A stretch of 6,542 nt of DNA. Origin: Dysgonamonadaceae bacterium. Its GTDB lineage: Bacteria; Bacteroidota; Bacteroidia; Bacteroidales; Azobacteroidaceae. Position numbers and translations under genes: made by a program. Below, one piece after another: positions 1 to 5,328 of this stretch. The stretch's first letter is position 1, and the number at the start of each line of letters is the position of its first letter. The notes under the pieces are model-generated. The model ran no database searches, was not told the origin of the DNA, and was given only the letters and a program-made list of their open reading frames with translations. Where the stretch lies: contig JAITAH010000390.1 of NCBI GenBank assembly GCA_031284225.1, positions 1 to 6,542 on the forward strand. Reading direction: 5' to 3'.

Positions 1-729
1 TTAGTCGCTTTTTTCCTCTACGAAACCTATCTTTTGATGAGAAAAACGGGCGCTTCTACCATTTTCCTCGGCGTACTGGCTTTCATCAGTATCTGGTTAC
101 TGGTATCGAAAATTTTCCAGATGCGGCTCATTGGCAGCATTATGGATAAGTTTATCGACGTTGGCCTGATTCTGTTAATCGTGGTTTTCCAACGGGAAAT
201 CCGGCAATTCTTGCAAGGATTAGGCTCCAACAAAGGCATTCAGGCCGTAGTCCGCCTGTTCCGGCCCCGGAAAAAAAGCACGTTGAACGACGATATTTCT
301 TACATTATGCCGATTGTGATGGCCGCCATCAATATGGCCAAGCGGAAAGAAGGCGCTTTGATCGCCATCCGGCAAAACGTATCGCTCGACACGTTCGTCG
401 AAACCGGCGAAGAAATCGACGCCAATATCAGCGCTCGCCTCATCGAAAACATTTTCTTCAAAAACAGCCCGCTGCACGATGGTGCGATGATTATTTCCGG
501 AAAAAAAATACAGGCGGCCGCCTGTATTCTACCCGTATCCCAACGGCTGGATATTCCCAAACGATACGGCCTGCGCCACCGTTCGGCCCTCGGACTGGCC
601 GAGCAAACCGACGCCAAAGTGATTATCGTATCCGAAGAAACCGGCAAAATCTCCCTGGCGCACAACGGCCAACTGATTACCAATATTTCCCCCGAAGAAT
701 TGCAGAAAATACTGATTGCGGACGATTAG
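1..729 (+). CDS. cdaA: Diadenylate cyclase CdaA (DisA_N domain), 5'-truncated by the window edge
   Basis: Membrane-bound c-di-AMP synthase that condenses two ATP into cyclic di-AMP, a messenger controlling osmotic and cell-envelope homeostasis. The frame is open from base 1, so the true start lies upstream; an in-frame ATG at 34 falls inside the conserved N-terminal membrane region and is probably not the start. Numbering from the first visible codon, hydrophobic segments occupy about residues 16-35 and 44-62 and are followed by the basic juxtamembrane stretch FQREIRQFLQGLGS, as usual in CdaA. The catalytic DisA_N domain follows, with the DGA motif at residues 160-162 (in SPLHDGAMII) and the RHR motif at 192-194 (in GLRHRSALGLAEQ); both ATP-site signatures are intact. 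The gene ends 64 nt from the convergent lipoprotein gene, and I see no strong terminator between them. In many Bacteroidota folP lies just upstream of cdaA, but that cannot be seen here. The family call is very secure; the symbol could equally be dacA. Confidence 0.95.
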   Translation, partial: LVAFFLYETYLLMRKTGASTIFLGVLAFISIWLLVSKIFQMRLIGSIMDKFIDVGLILLIVVFQREIRQFLQGLGSNKGIQAVVRLFRPRKKSTLNDDISYIMPIVMAAINMAKRKEGALIAIRQNVSLDTFVETGEEIDANISARLIENIFFKNSPLHDGAMIISGKKIQAAACILPVSQRLDIPKRYGLRHRSALGLAEQTDAKVIIVSEETGKISLAHNGQLITNISPEELQKILIADD

Positions 730-793
730 TACAGAACCGTATAAAAAATAATTTCCTTAAATAAATAGCCGGATATACGGGCTTTCGCTCACT

Positions 794-2683
794 TTATTTC
801 TTGACACACCGAATGGGAAAAGCGAACGACCGCCGAAAATTATTGCTCGGTTCTATAGACGAACCTACCAAGTACAAGCCATAACTTGAGACGCCATTAG
901 AATAAGCCGAGCTACTCCAATAGTCGCTGTGGTTGGCCACGTCGTACAACTGACCGGTAATGGCGTCACGAAACCCCGAAACCGGAAAAAAAATACCACG
1001 ATAAGTAGTAGCGCCCGTATTAATAGTACCATTAGTCGATTTCCCTACAGGATCGCCTAAAGCATAATTCGAAGCGGGAAAGTCACTATTAGTGCCGGTC
1101 GGATAGCGAGTCCAACCAATCGGAGTAGTACCATCAGAAGCATAATTCCAACCATTATTATTATAAGCGCCAAACTCATAAGACATAGGCAACCGGTAGG
1201 CAGCATTGATATACTGGCATATATCACCCCGATAGCCCGCCCATACAGCAGACGTATTCTGATCCGAAGCGCTTACAAAGTCAGACGTCCGACCGGTCCG
1301 AACGACAGGGGACTGGGCATAACTGCCATCAAAATAAGGTATTTCTGTAGCCGCAGCAGCAACGCCCGCCGTTGGGGATGCCCATGTACTCCAACCCTGG
1401 CTTCGTGCATTCGTCTGATAGTATCCCGTAGGACTGGAAGCATGGGGAATGTAGATGGGCGTCCCGGTAGTCGCATTGCCGGCAGTACCGTATTCCATAG
1501 TAGCTAAACCACCTGCCAACGCCCCGGATATACCCACTAACGAACCCCATTTAAAAAACACACCCTGGTACCTATTATTCGTATTATTGCCCGCGAGATC
1601 AAAAGTCAAGCGGCCTTCGCCACGAGCCGTAGCCGTAGCAGCCTTCGTACTCGCCCAGTAAATGTTAGAACCTGCAAACTCGACCAACTTGAAATCGACA
1701 GTTAAATTATATTCTTTACCCGGCTCCATCGTCATGGCAAAAGAAGTGCGCAAAATATTTATGAGAGCGCCGCCATTCACTCCCTTTATAACTACGTTAT
1801 AAAGGTTAATAATAGTCGGATTGGCGCCAGCCGTGTAAACCGTACGGGCTGTACTCACCCATTTTGTAGGTGTACTTGGGATCATAGTCAAACTATTACT
1901 ACCATAAACACCAACAGTAGGAGCCACGTTTCCATTATAGACAGTCAGATCAGCGGTGTATCCCGGATTAACCGATGCGGATGATAAACCGATAATATCC
2001 GGCCGGTTGGAAACAATGTTATCGGTCGTAACCCAAAGCGTTACCCACGAAAACTGATGTTTTAGCTGGATATTTACAGTGTTATGAGTATCGTCAATGC
2101 TTGTTTTGGCGCTCACACCCCACAACAAATCCCGCGAAGAATTTATGTTCGATACGGTTTCCGGATTGGCCGGAAAATCAGTGGTAGAGTTCAATGAATA
2201 AGCCACAAATTCATAATCGCCTTTCTCTATCTCCAAGGGCGCTTCGGAACCTGCCGGCACAACGGCGCTGCCGCTAATTTCGTACCGGGCATAATCCGTA
2301 GCCGAAGAAGCCCTTACATTATTGATAACCTTATAAGCTGCTATAATCAATTTCGTGCCGGGAGCAAGGGGTGAGCTACTTCTGGTCGGGGAGGCCTCTA
2401 CCGGCGACAGCGTCGCATACATATACATATCGCCATAGACATGCGTTACTACCGTTTCCGGAACTTCCGGAAGTCCTGAGCTGCGCAAGCCTTCACCGGC
2501 GGAATACGGCATTTCTGTTACCGAAAGACTGACCAGTACCTTTTCTCCCGAACCGTCCGCGCCGCCCGGAAGTTCTCTTTCGCACGATAACAGCATAATC
2601 GCCAAACCGAATAACAGATAGATTATCGTTACTACATAACAGGCATAACGCCCTATAAATATTCCCGTATTTTCTGTTTTCAT
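794..2683 (-). CDS. Fimbrillin-like lipoprotein with C-terminal FISUMP / C-type-lectin-like domain (putative pilus or surface adhesin)
   Basis: A 629-residue exported protein. Residues 14-33 form a hydrophobic signal segment ending in the lipobox LLSC, with Cys34 as predicted lipid-attachment site, so it should be an outer-membrane or pilus-bound lipoprotein. Residues about 45-335 read as a fimbrillin-like (Mfa/FimA superfamily) region: TRSSSPLAPGTKLIIAAY (100-117), the pattern GDYEFVAYSLNS (155-166) and KHQFSWVTLWV (208-218) are typical. Residues about 340-629 resemble the FISUMP / C-type-lectin domains found at the ends of Bacteroidales surface proteins: YQGVFFKWGSLVGIS (372-386), GDICQYINAAYRLPMSYEF (486-504), FFPVSGFRD (565-573), YWSSSAY (588-594) and the terminal FPIRCVKK. 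Proteins of this two-part design serve as tip adhesins of type V pili, and some are targets of diversity-generating retroelements. The start is supported by an AAAGGAAAA ribosome site about 8 nt upstream (2688-2696). The small gene at 2707-2880 lies 23 nt upstream and is probably cotranscribed. The ligand is unknown, and the adhesin role is inferred from architecture. Confidence 0.85.
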   Translation of the reverse strand: MKTENTGIFIGRYACYVVTIIYLLFGLAIMLLSCERELPGGADGSGEKVLVSLSVTEMPYSAGEGLRSSGLPEVPETVVTHVYGDMYMYATLSPVEASPTRSSSPLAPGTKLIIAAYKVINNVRASSATDYARYEISGSAVVPAGSEAPLEIEKGDYEFVAYSLNSTTDFPANPETVSNINSSRDLLWGVSAKTSIDDTHNTVNIQLKHQFSWVTLWVTTDNIVSNRPDIIGLSSASVNPGYTADLTVYNGNVAPTVGVYGSNSLTMIPSTPTKWVSTARTVYTAGANPTIINLYNVVIKGVNGGALINILRTSFAMTMEPGKEYNLTVDFKLVEFAGSNIYWASTKAATATARGEGRLTFDLAGNNTNNRYQGVFFKWGSLVGISGALAGGLATMEYGTAGNATTGTPIYIPHASSPTGYYQTNARSQGWSTWASPTAGVAAAATEIPYFDGSYAQSPVVRTGRTSDFVSASDQNTSAVWAGYRGDICQYINAAYRLPMSYEFGAYNNNGWNYASDGTTPIGWTRYPTGTNSDFPASNYALGDPVGKSTNGTINTGATTYRGIFFPVSGFRDAITGQLYDVANHSDYWSSSAYSNGVSSYGLYLVGSSIEPSNNFRRSFAFPIRCVKK

Positions 2684-2706
2684 TCTATTTTCCTTTTTTT
2701 ATTATT

Positions 2707-2880
2707 TTAGAATATTGACAAATCGCCATCGTTCTCACTCTGTGAGGCGCCGGGAACATAGTCTTCCACCGTTATGGTATTAGGACTCACTTGATACATC
2801 CCGGCTACCGCCAACTCCAAGGCTACCCGATGGAGTTCTACTATCGGGCAGACATACTCTTTTTTCTTTGTTGTTTTCAT
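2707..2880 (-). CDS. Small protein (57 aa) upstream of the fimbrillin-like lipoprotein; function unknown
   Basis: The frame reads MKTTKKKEYVCPIVELHRVA, then a hydrophobic core (LELAVAGMYQV), then an acidic, Ser/Asn-rich tail ending GDLSIF. It has a basic N-terminus but no proper signal peptide or lipobox. Short proteins of this composition (Lys-rich start, a P-x-V-E/I-E-L segment, an acidic disordered end) are, from memory, common just upstream of surface-lipoprotein and fimbrillin genes in Bacteroidales; I know of no assigned function. Two starts are possible: ATG at 2880, used here, or an in-frame ATG two codons upstream at 2886, which follows an A-rich run. Only 23 nt, containing the ribosome site of the next gene, separate it from the lipoprotein gene, so the two form a likely operon. 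The frame matches the order and orientation expected for such a pair and shows normal codon use, which is why I call it although it is short. Confidence 0.6.
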   Translation of the reverse strand: MKTTKKKEYVCPIVELHRVALELAVAGMYQVSPNTITVEDYVPGASQSENDGDLSIF

Positions 2881-3131
2881 TTGCATTTTTTTTAATTATT
2901 CCATTTATTTACAATTCCACTCCTATCGTGTTCCGTCCATTGTCGTGTTCCGGGCTACCGATATTTCGTTCTTGGCGGGACGACACGCAAGCTCAACATT
3001 CATTTTTCTATTGATATAGAAGCCGTAAACGACTATTGCTTGTCCGGAACTCAGGTTAATAATTTCTGCATTAGCAAGGAATAGCGATACATTCGCCAGG
3101 CAGGCGATGTCGGAGCGCGAGCTTGGCACAT
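2881..3131. other. Intergenic leader region between the strong hairpin and the 57-aa gene; no convincing gene
   Basis: This stretch separates the leftward terminator or attenuator from the small-protein gene. On the minus strand a GTG-started frame of 68 codons crosses most of it, but it has no ribosome site, starts at the T-tract of the hairpin and resembles no family I know. I found no TAnnTTTG promoter element on the minus strand here, so transcription of the downstream genes probably enters from the right, through the hairpin, or from a promoter that does not match the consensus. The last 35 nt before the small gene are A/T-rich, as is typical of Bacteroidota translation starts. Confidence 0.5.
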
Positions 3132-3181
3132 AAAAAATTCCCGCGCCGCCTTTCTTCGTGCAAGAAAGGCGGTGCGGGAAT
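3132..3181 (-). terminator. Strong intrinsic terminator or attenuator, leftward
   Basis: Arms 3138-3156 and 3162-3180 form a 19-bp stem (20 with the A-T pair at 3137/3181), with one G-T position and a 5-nt loop. The stem is GC-rich at its base (CCCGC/GCGGG). On the minus strand it is followed directly by six T (3137-3132), the layout of a Rho-independent terminator for leftward transcription. On the plus strand no T-tract follows, so it is directional. It lies about 250 nt upstream of the small-protein gene and about 290 nt downstream of the predicted leftward start, so it either ends a short RNA or attenuates the surface-protein operon. Confidence 0.75.
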
Positions 3182-3201
3182 AATTCCGGAGAACAGCGCT
3201 T

Positions 3202-3217
3202 ACCGCCGGCTCTGTCG
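3202..3217 (+). repeat. Copy 1 of a 16-bp direct repeat (accgccggctctgtcg)
   Basis: The same 16 bases recur exactly at 3793-3808, on the same strand, 591 bp away. The identity stops abruptly on both sides. The word is GC-rich and lies in non-coding DNA just right of the terminator hairpin. An exact 16-mer is unlikely by chance in a stretch this short, but the composition bias of the region weakens that argument. Confidence 0.5.
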
Positions 3218-3230
3218 CCGTCGATAACGC

Positions 3231-3254
3231 TTTAAAAAAATTTATTTTTTTAAG
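3231..3254. repeat. A/T-rich inverted repeat
   Basis: Arms TTTAAAAAAA (3231-3240) and TTTTTTTAAG (3245-3254) pair over about 10 bp, one pair being T-G, around the 4-nt loop ttta. The stem has almost no GC, so it would be a poor terminator on its own. It lies in the predicted leader between the GA-repeat and the strong terminator. Confidence 0.45.
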
Positions 3255-3268
3255 AGGTGTATATCGAA

Positions 3269-3288
3269 TCTCTCTCTCTCTCTCTCTC
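3269..3288. repeat. Dinucleotide microsatellite (TC)10, read as (GA)10 on the minus strand
   Basis: Ten perfect TC units with a further T after the last one. Perfect dinucleotide tracts of this length are prone to slipped-strand length change and are unusual in bacterial DNA. It is in the predicted leftward leader, about 390 bp upstream of the small-protein gene. It also falls inside a 31-codon minus-strand frame, where it encodes alternating Glu and Arg, so a unit change would shift that frame. Confidence 0.85.
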
Positions 3289-3476
3289 TAATATTTTTCG
3301 GAGAACTACCAAATATTTATAGTTAATTATTCTTAATCTTTTCATTTTTTTTGCTGCCTTTTTACTGTTTTTGTGCTTCTTTACCTGCTTTTCTGCTGTT
3401 TTTACTCGTTCTTTTTACCCTCAAATATTGTAAAATATTTTATTATAATCGACCAATTGTTAGCGTTTTATGACGG

Positions 3477-3508
3477 CAAATGTAAACTGTTTTTTTTAAT
3501 AGTACAAA
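3477..3508 (-). promoter_or_regulatory. Bacteroidota-type promoter, leftward
   Basis: On the minus strand TTTG (3508-3505) is followed after 20 nt by TACATTTG (3484-3477). This matches the Bacteroidota primary sigma consensus TTTG / TAnnTTTG in sequence and approximate spacing. The predicted start is near 3471. It is the only good leftward match I found upstream of the surface-lipoprotein pair. Its first 340 nt of transcript end at the strong terminator. Confidence 0.55.
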
Positions 3509-3513
3509 TTTCA

Positions 3514-3543
3514 GACCAAAAAAATTCAGCGCGCATTTCGCGC
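3514..3543 (-). terminator. Possible weak intrinsic terminator, leftward
   Basis: On the minus strand GCGCG-aaatg-CGCGC (3543-3529) gives a 5-bp all-GC stem and is followed by tgaa and a run of seven T. It would end any leftward transcript from the palindrome-rich stretch just before the leftward promoter at 3508, insulating it. The stem is short and there is no known gene upstream to terminate, so the call is tentative. Confidence 0.3.
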
Positions 3544-3615
3544 ACAATACTCGGCGCTCGATAGGTTGGCATGGCTGTTTTTCCTGAGTTGTCTTTGGCA
3601 GGCGCTCCCGAACTG

Positions 3616-3632
3616 TCTTGCAACTTGCAAGA
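3616..3632. repeat. Short palindrome (tcttgcaa-c-ttgcaaga)
   Basis: Perfect 8-bp arms around a single C. As RNA it would fold as a 6-bp stem with a 5-nt loop. It could be a symmetric protein-binding site or a repeat end; no T-tract follows, so it is not a terminator. Confidence 0.35.
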
Positions 3633-3698
3633 GGTTGTTCACATTCAAGCCCCTCGTTCGGCATAGCGCCTACGTCATGTCGAGATAACAACGAAACT

Positions 3699-3720
3699 CC
3701 TGCTTCGTTAACAAAGCGGG
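3699..3720. repeat. Imperfect palindrome centred on gttaac
   Basis: Arms cctgcttcgtt and aacaaagcggg match at 9 of 11 positions around a TTAA centre. It is part of the palindrome-rich non-coding stretch and is followed by gaatcctg, a word reminiscent of dispersed GC-rich intergenic repeats. No function is apparent. Confidence 0.3.
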
Positions 3721-3792
3721 AATCCTGCTTCCAAGTTAGCCGGTTCTTCTTCCGTCGCCACCGGTTCTGCCGCCGGTCTTTCTTTTCCCGGA

Positions 3793-3808
3793 ACCGCCGG
3801 CTCTGTCG
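3793..3808 (+). repeat. Copy 2 of the 16-bp direct repeat (accgccggctctgtcg)
   Basis: Exact copy of 3202-3217. Its neighbourhood (3755-3800) is itself rich in ccgg/gccg words, including the near-complementary words accggttctgccgccgg and ggaaccgccgg, so local low complexity may contribute. Confidence 0.5.
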
Positions 3809-3900
3809 GAAAAGGAAACAGAAACGGCTGTCTCAAAAATTGTTTTTTCGGCATTAAACCAGATCGCTTGAGTCCGACCGAAACGAACGCATCTTCGTAA

Positions 3901-3923
3901 GCGCAAAGTTGACACTTTGTCGC
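3901..3923. repeat. Inverted repeat forming a 9-bp hairpin with one bulge
   Basis: gcg+caaagt (3901-3909) pairs with actttg+cgc (3914-3919 and 3921-3923), leaving T3920 bulged and a 4-nt loop tgac. No T-run follows on either strand. It may be part of a dispersed repeat or a regulator site upstream of the alanine dehydrogenase gene. Confidence 0.35.
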
Positions 3924-4031
3924 ATGTTCGAAGTAAATAGCTCTAAAAATTACGAACAAACTGTTAAAAAAAGAGGATCAATTCTTAAAGCGCTGACGTT
4001 GTGCACTAAGCGCCATGCAATTTATTTCCCG

Positions 4032-4068
4032 TTTTGTTTTCCGAATCGGATAAATTATTGTAATTTTG
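4032..4068 (+). promoter_or_regulatory. Probable promoter of alanine dehydrogenase
   Basis: TAATTTTG at 4061-4068 is an exact TAnnTTTG -7 element, and TTTTG at 4032-4036 is the nearest -33-like word. The 24-nt gap is longer than the usual 19-21, so the -7 element carries the call. The predicted start near 4075 leaves a leader of about 30 nt before the ATG at 4107. Confidence 0.6.
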
Positions 4069-4106
4069 CGCTGCGAAAAATTCGTTAATTAATAACATAG
4101 TACATT

Positions 4107-5192
4107 ATGAAAATTGGTATTCCAAAAGAAATCAAAAACAATGAAAGTCGCGTTTCATTGACTCCGGGCGGCGCCTATGCGTTGGTTCAACACGGCCATG
4201 AAGTGTATATTCAGGCTAATGCCGGAGTAAACAGCGGATTCAGCGATGAATCTTACATAAAAACAGGAGCAAAAATTCTTCCCACAGCCGAAGACGTTTT
4301 TGCGACGGCCGAGATGATCATCAAAGTAAAAGAACCGATTGCGAGCGAATACAAACTGATCCGCCCCAACCAGTTATTGTTCACGTATTTCCACTTCGCG
4401 GCGGACGAAACGTTGACAAAAGCCATGATCCAAAGTCAAGCCGTATGCTTGGCTTACGAAACGGTCGAAAAGCCCGACCGGTCGTTACCGCTGCTGATTC
4501 CGATGTCGGAAGTTGCCGGAAGAATGTCGATTCAGCAGGGAGCGAAATATCTGGAAAAACCGCAAGGCGGAAAAGGCATTCTGCTGGGCGGCGTTCCCGG
4601 AGTTAAACCGGCTAAAGTACTGGTGCTGGGCGGCGGTATTGTAGGAACCCACGCCGCATGGATGGCCGCCGGATTGGGCGCTCGCGTTACTATTATGGAC
4701 GTATCGCTCCCCCGTTTGCGCTATTTGAGCGAAATTATGCCCGCCAATGTCGAGACTTTAGTTTCGAGCCGGTACAACATCGAACAAATCCTGCCGGAGG
4801 TCGATCTGGCGATTGGCGCAGTATTGATACCCGGCGCCAAAGCGCCCTACCTGATTACTAAAGAAATGTTGCCTCTCCTCTCGAAAGGTTCGGTCTTGGT
4901 GGACGTAGCCATCGACCAGGGCGGATGTTTCGAAACTTCGCATCCGACTACGCATACGAATCCGGTGTATGATGTGGACGGAATTATTCATTATTGCGTC
5001 GCTAACATCCCAGGAGCCGTTCCGATGACTTCTACGCTGGCTTTGACCAATGCTACATTGCCTTATGCTTTATTGCTGGCCAATGAAGGTTGGGAAGCTG
5101 CCTGCGAAAAACATGCCGATTTGCGCGAAGGATTGAATATTGTTCATGGAAAAGTAGTGAACAAGGCTGTGGCTGAAACGTTCGGGTTTTAA
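4107..5192 (+). CDS. ald: Alanine dehydrogenase
   Basis: NAD-dependent L-alanine dehydrogenase, which interconverts L-alanine with pyruvate, ammonium and NADH in the cytoplasm, linking amino-acid nitrogen to central carbon. It has 361 residues, close to the family's roughly 370. The N-terminal catalytic domain begins [15 protein letters not shown]. The residues known to be essential in the Mycobacterium enzyme are present at the same numbers: Arg15, Lys75 (in VKEP), His96 (in YFHF) and Asp270 (in DVAIDQGG). The Rossmann fold shows GGGIVG at 175-180 and the acidic Asp198 at the end of the second strand, which favours NAD over NADP. The family signature around [19 protein letters not shown] (132-150) and GGVPGV (161-166) is complete. 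The start at 4107 gives the standard N-terminus. No Shine-Dalgarno is obvious, as is usual in this phylum. It appears monocistronic, with its own promoter upstream and a REP-like repeat downstream. Confidence 0.97.
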   Translation: MKIGIPKEIKNNESRVSLTPGGAYALVQHGHEVYIQANAGVNSGFSDESYIKTGAKILPTAEDVFATAEMIIKVKEPIASEYKLIRPNQLLFTYFHFAADETLTKAMIQSQAVCLAYETVEKPDRSLPLLIPMSEVAGRMSIQQGAKYLEKPQGGKGILLGGVPGVKPAKVLVLGGGIVGTHAAWMAAGLGARVTIMDVSLPRLRYLSEIMPANVETLVSSRYNIEQILPEVDLAIGAVLIPGAKAPYLITKEMLPLLSKGSVLVDVAIDQGGCFETSHPTTHTNPVYDVDGIIHYCVANIPGAVPMTSTLALTNATLPYALLLANEGWEAACEKHADLREGLNIVHGKVVNKAVAETFGF

Positions 5193-5230
5193 AAACATAC
5201 TTTCTTTTTTCGATCAAAGAGGTTGTGCTC

Positions 5231-5263
5231 CGTCATTGCGAGGAGCGTAGCGACGAAGCAATC
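5231..5263. repeat. REP-like palindromic intergenic repeat
   Basis: The word begins cgtcattgcgaggagcgtag and ends cgacgaagcaatc. It belongs to a widely dispersed type of extragenic palindrome (attgcgagg...cgaagcaat) seen, from memory, in several unrelated bacterial phyla. The outer ATTGC/GCAAT and the CGTC/GACG words are complementary, giving an imperfect hairpin. It sits alone between ald and folB, a normal place for such elements, and may stabilise the 3' end of the ald transcript. No transposase accompanies it. Confidence 0.65.
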
Positions 5264-5307
5264 TATGAAAAGACGCTCGGTACGCGGTACTCTGCGTTTT
5301 TTTGTAT

Positions 5308-5315
5308 TACCTTTG
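5308..5315 (+). promoter_or_regulatory. Probable -7 promoter element of folB
   Basis: TACCTTTG matches TAnnTTTG exactly but lies only 13 nt before the folB ATG. Transcription would start near 5322, leaving a leader of about 7 nt or less. No clear -33 TTTG occurs about 20 nt upstream, where the sequence is GC-rich, so the match may be fortuitous. An alternative is read-through from ald. Confidence 0.4.
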
Positions 5316-5328
5316 GCACAAAAAACCC

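Larger units (their letters stand above)
3132..3471 (-). ncRNA. Candidate leader RNA or small RNA of about 340 nt (promoter to terminator)
   Basis: A consensus leftward promoter (3477-3508) and the strong leftward terminator (3132-3181) bracket this stretch, which has no recognisable conserved protein. A transcript starting near 3471 would carry a purine-rich 5' part (complement of the pyrimidine-rich tract 3338-3422), a GA-repeat (complement of 3269-3288), an A/T-rich hairpin (3231-3254) and the terminator stem. It could be a free small RNA or the attenuated leader of the surface-lipoprotein operon. A weak 31-codon frame (3345 down to 3250) lies inside it and may be a leader peptide. No match to a known RNA family is recognised; the call rests only on the signal pair. 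Confidence 0.3.
3509..4031. other. Intergenic stretch rich in palindromes, no convincing gene
   Basis: This part of the gap between the leftward promoter and the alanine dehydrogenase promoter holds several inverted repeats (3529-3543, 3616-3632, 3699-3720, 3901-3923) and one copy of the 16-bp direct repeat (3793-3808). It also has the word ggctgtctcaaaaat (3826-3840), which resembles insertion-sequence ends. Frames of about 80 codons exist on both strands, but they overlap one another, lack ribosome sites and show low-complexity (Arg/Phe- or Pro/Glu-rich) translations. GC content is higher at about 3530-3830 than in the A/T-rich flanks. It looks like accumulated repeat debris; no tRNA or rRNA is visible. 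Confidence 0.5.

Noticed and set aside
730..793. Bidirectional terminator between cdaA and the lipoprotein gene
   Set aside because: Only a 4-5 bp stem (agcc...ggct, near 767-783) is present, with no T-tract, which is too weak to call.
2923..3129. 68-codon minus-strand frame starting with GTG
   Set aside because: It starts right after the T-tract of the terminator hairpin, has no ribosome site, and its translation resembles no family I know. It could be a decayed gene, but the evidence is too thin to list.
3269..3288. CRISPR or tandem-gene repeat
   Set aside because: It is a simple dinucleotide tract. There are no spaced direct repeats of 25-40 bp anywhere in the window.
3373..3564. 63-codon plus-strand frame, Leu/Phe-rich
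   Set aside because: Produced by the T-rich tract. The apparent hydrophobic segment is a composition artefact, and there is no ribosome site.
3443..3691. 82-codon minus-strand frame
   Set aside because: It runs through the leftward terminator-like hairpin and the leftward promoter, contains poly-T-derived low-complexity residues and overlaps other frames. It is probably not coding.
3618..3857. 79-codon plus-strand frame, Arg/Phe/Ser-rich
   Set aside because: Shadow of the same repeat-rich DNA, with no start signal and an implausible composition.
3708..3959. 83-codon minus-strand frame with a Pro/Glu/Ala-rich end
   Set aside because: No promoter or ribosome site; the biased translation stems from local GC-rich repeats, and one of its segments spans the IS-end-like word. 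An opposite-strand frame of similar length covers the same DNA.
2881..4106. Template repeat or Avd/reverse-transcriptase gene of a diversity-generating retroelement
   Set aside because: I looked for a copy of the lipoprotein 3' end (for example the YWSSSAY-coding word) on both strands and found none; no reverse-transcriptase motif occurs in any frame.
5302..5328. Upstream TTG start for folB
   Set aside because: The nine extra residues do not belong to the family's N-terminus, and the segment overlaps the likely promoter; the ATG at 5329 gives the standard 120-residue protein.
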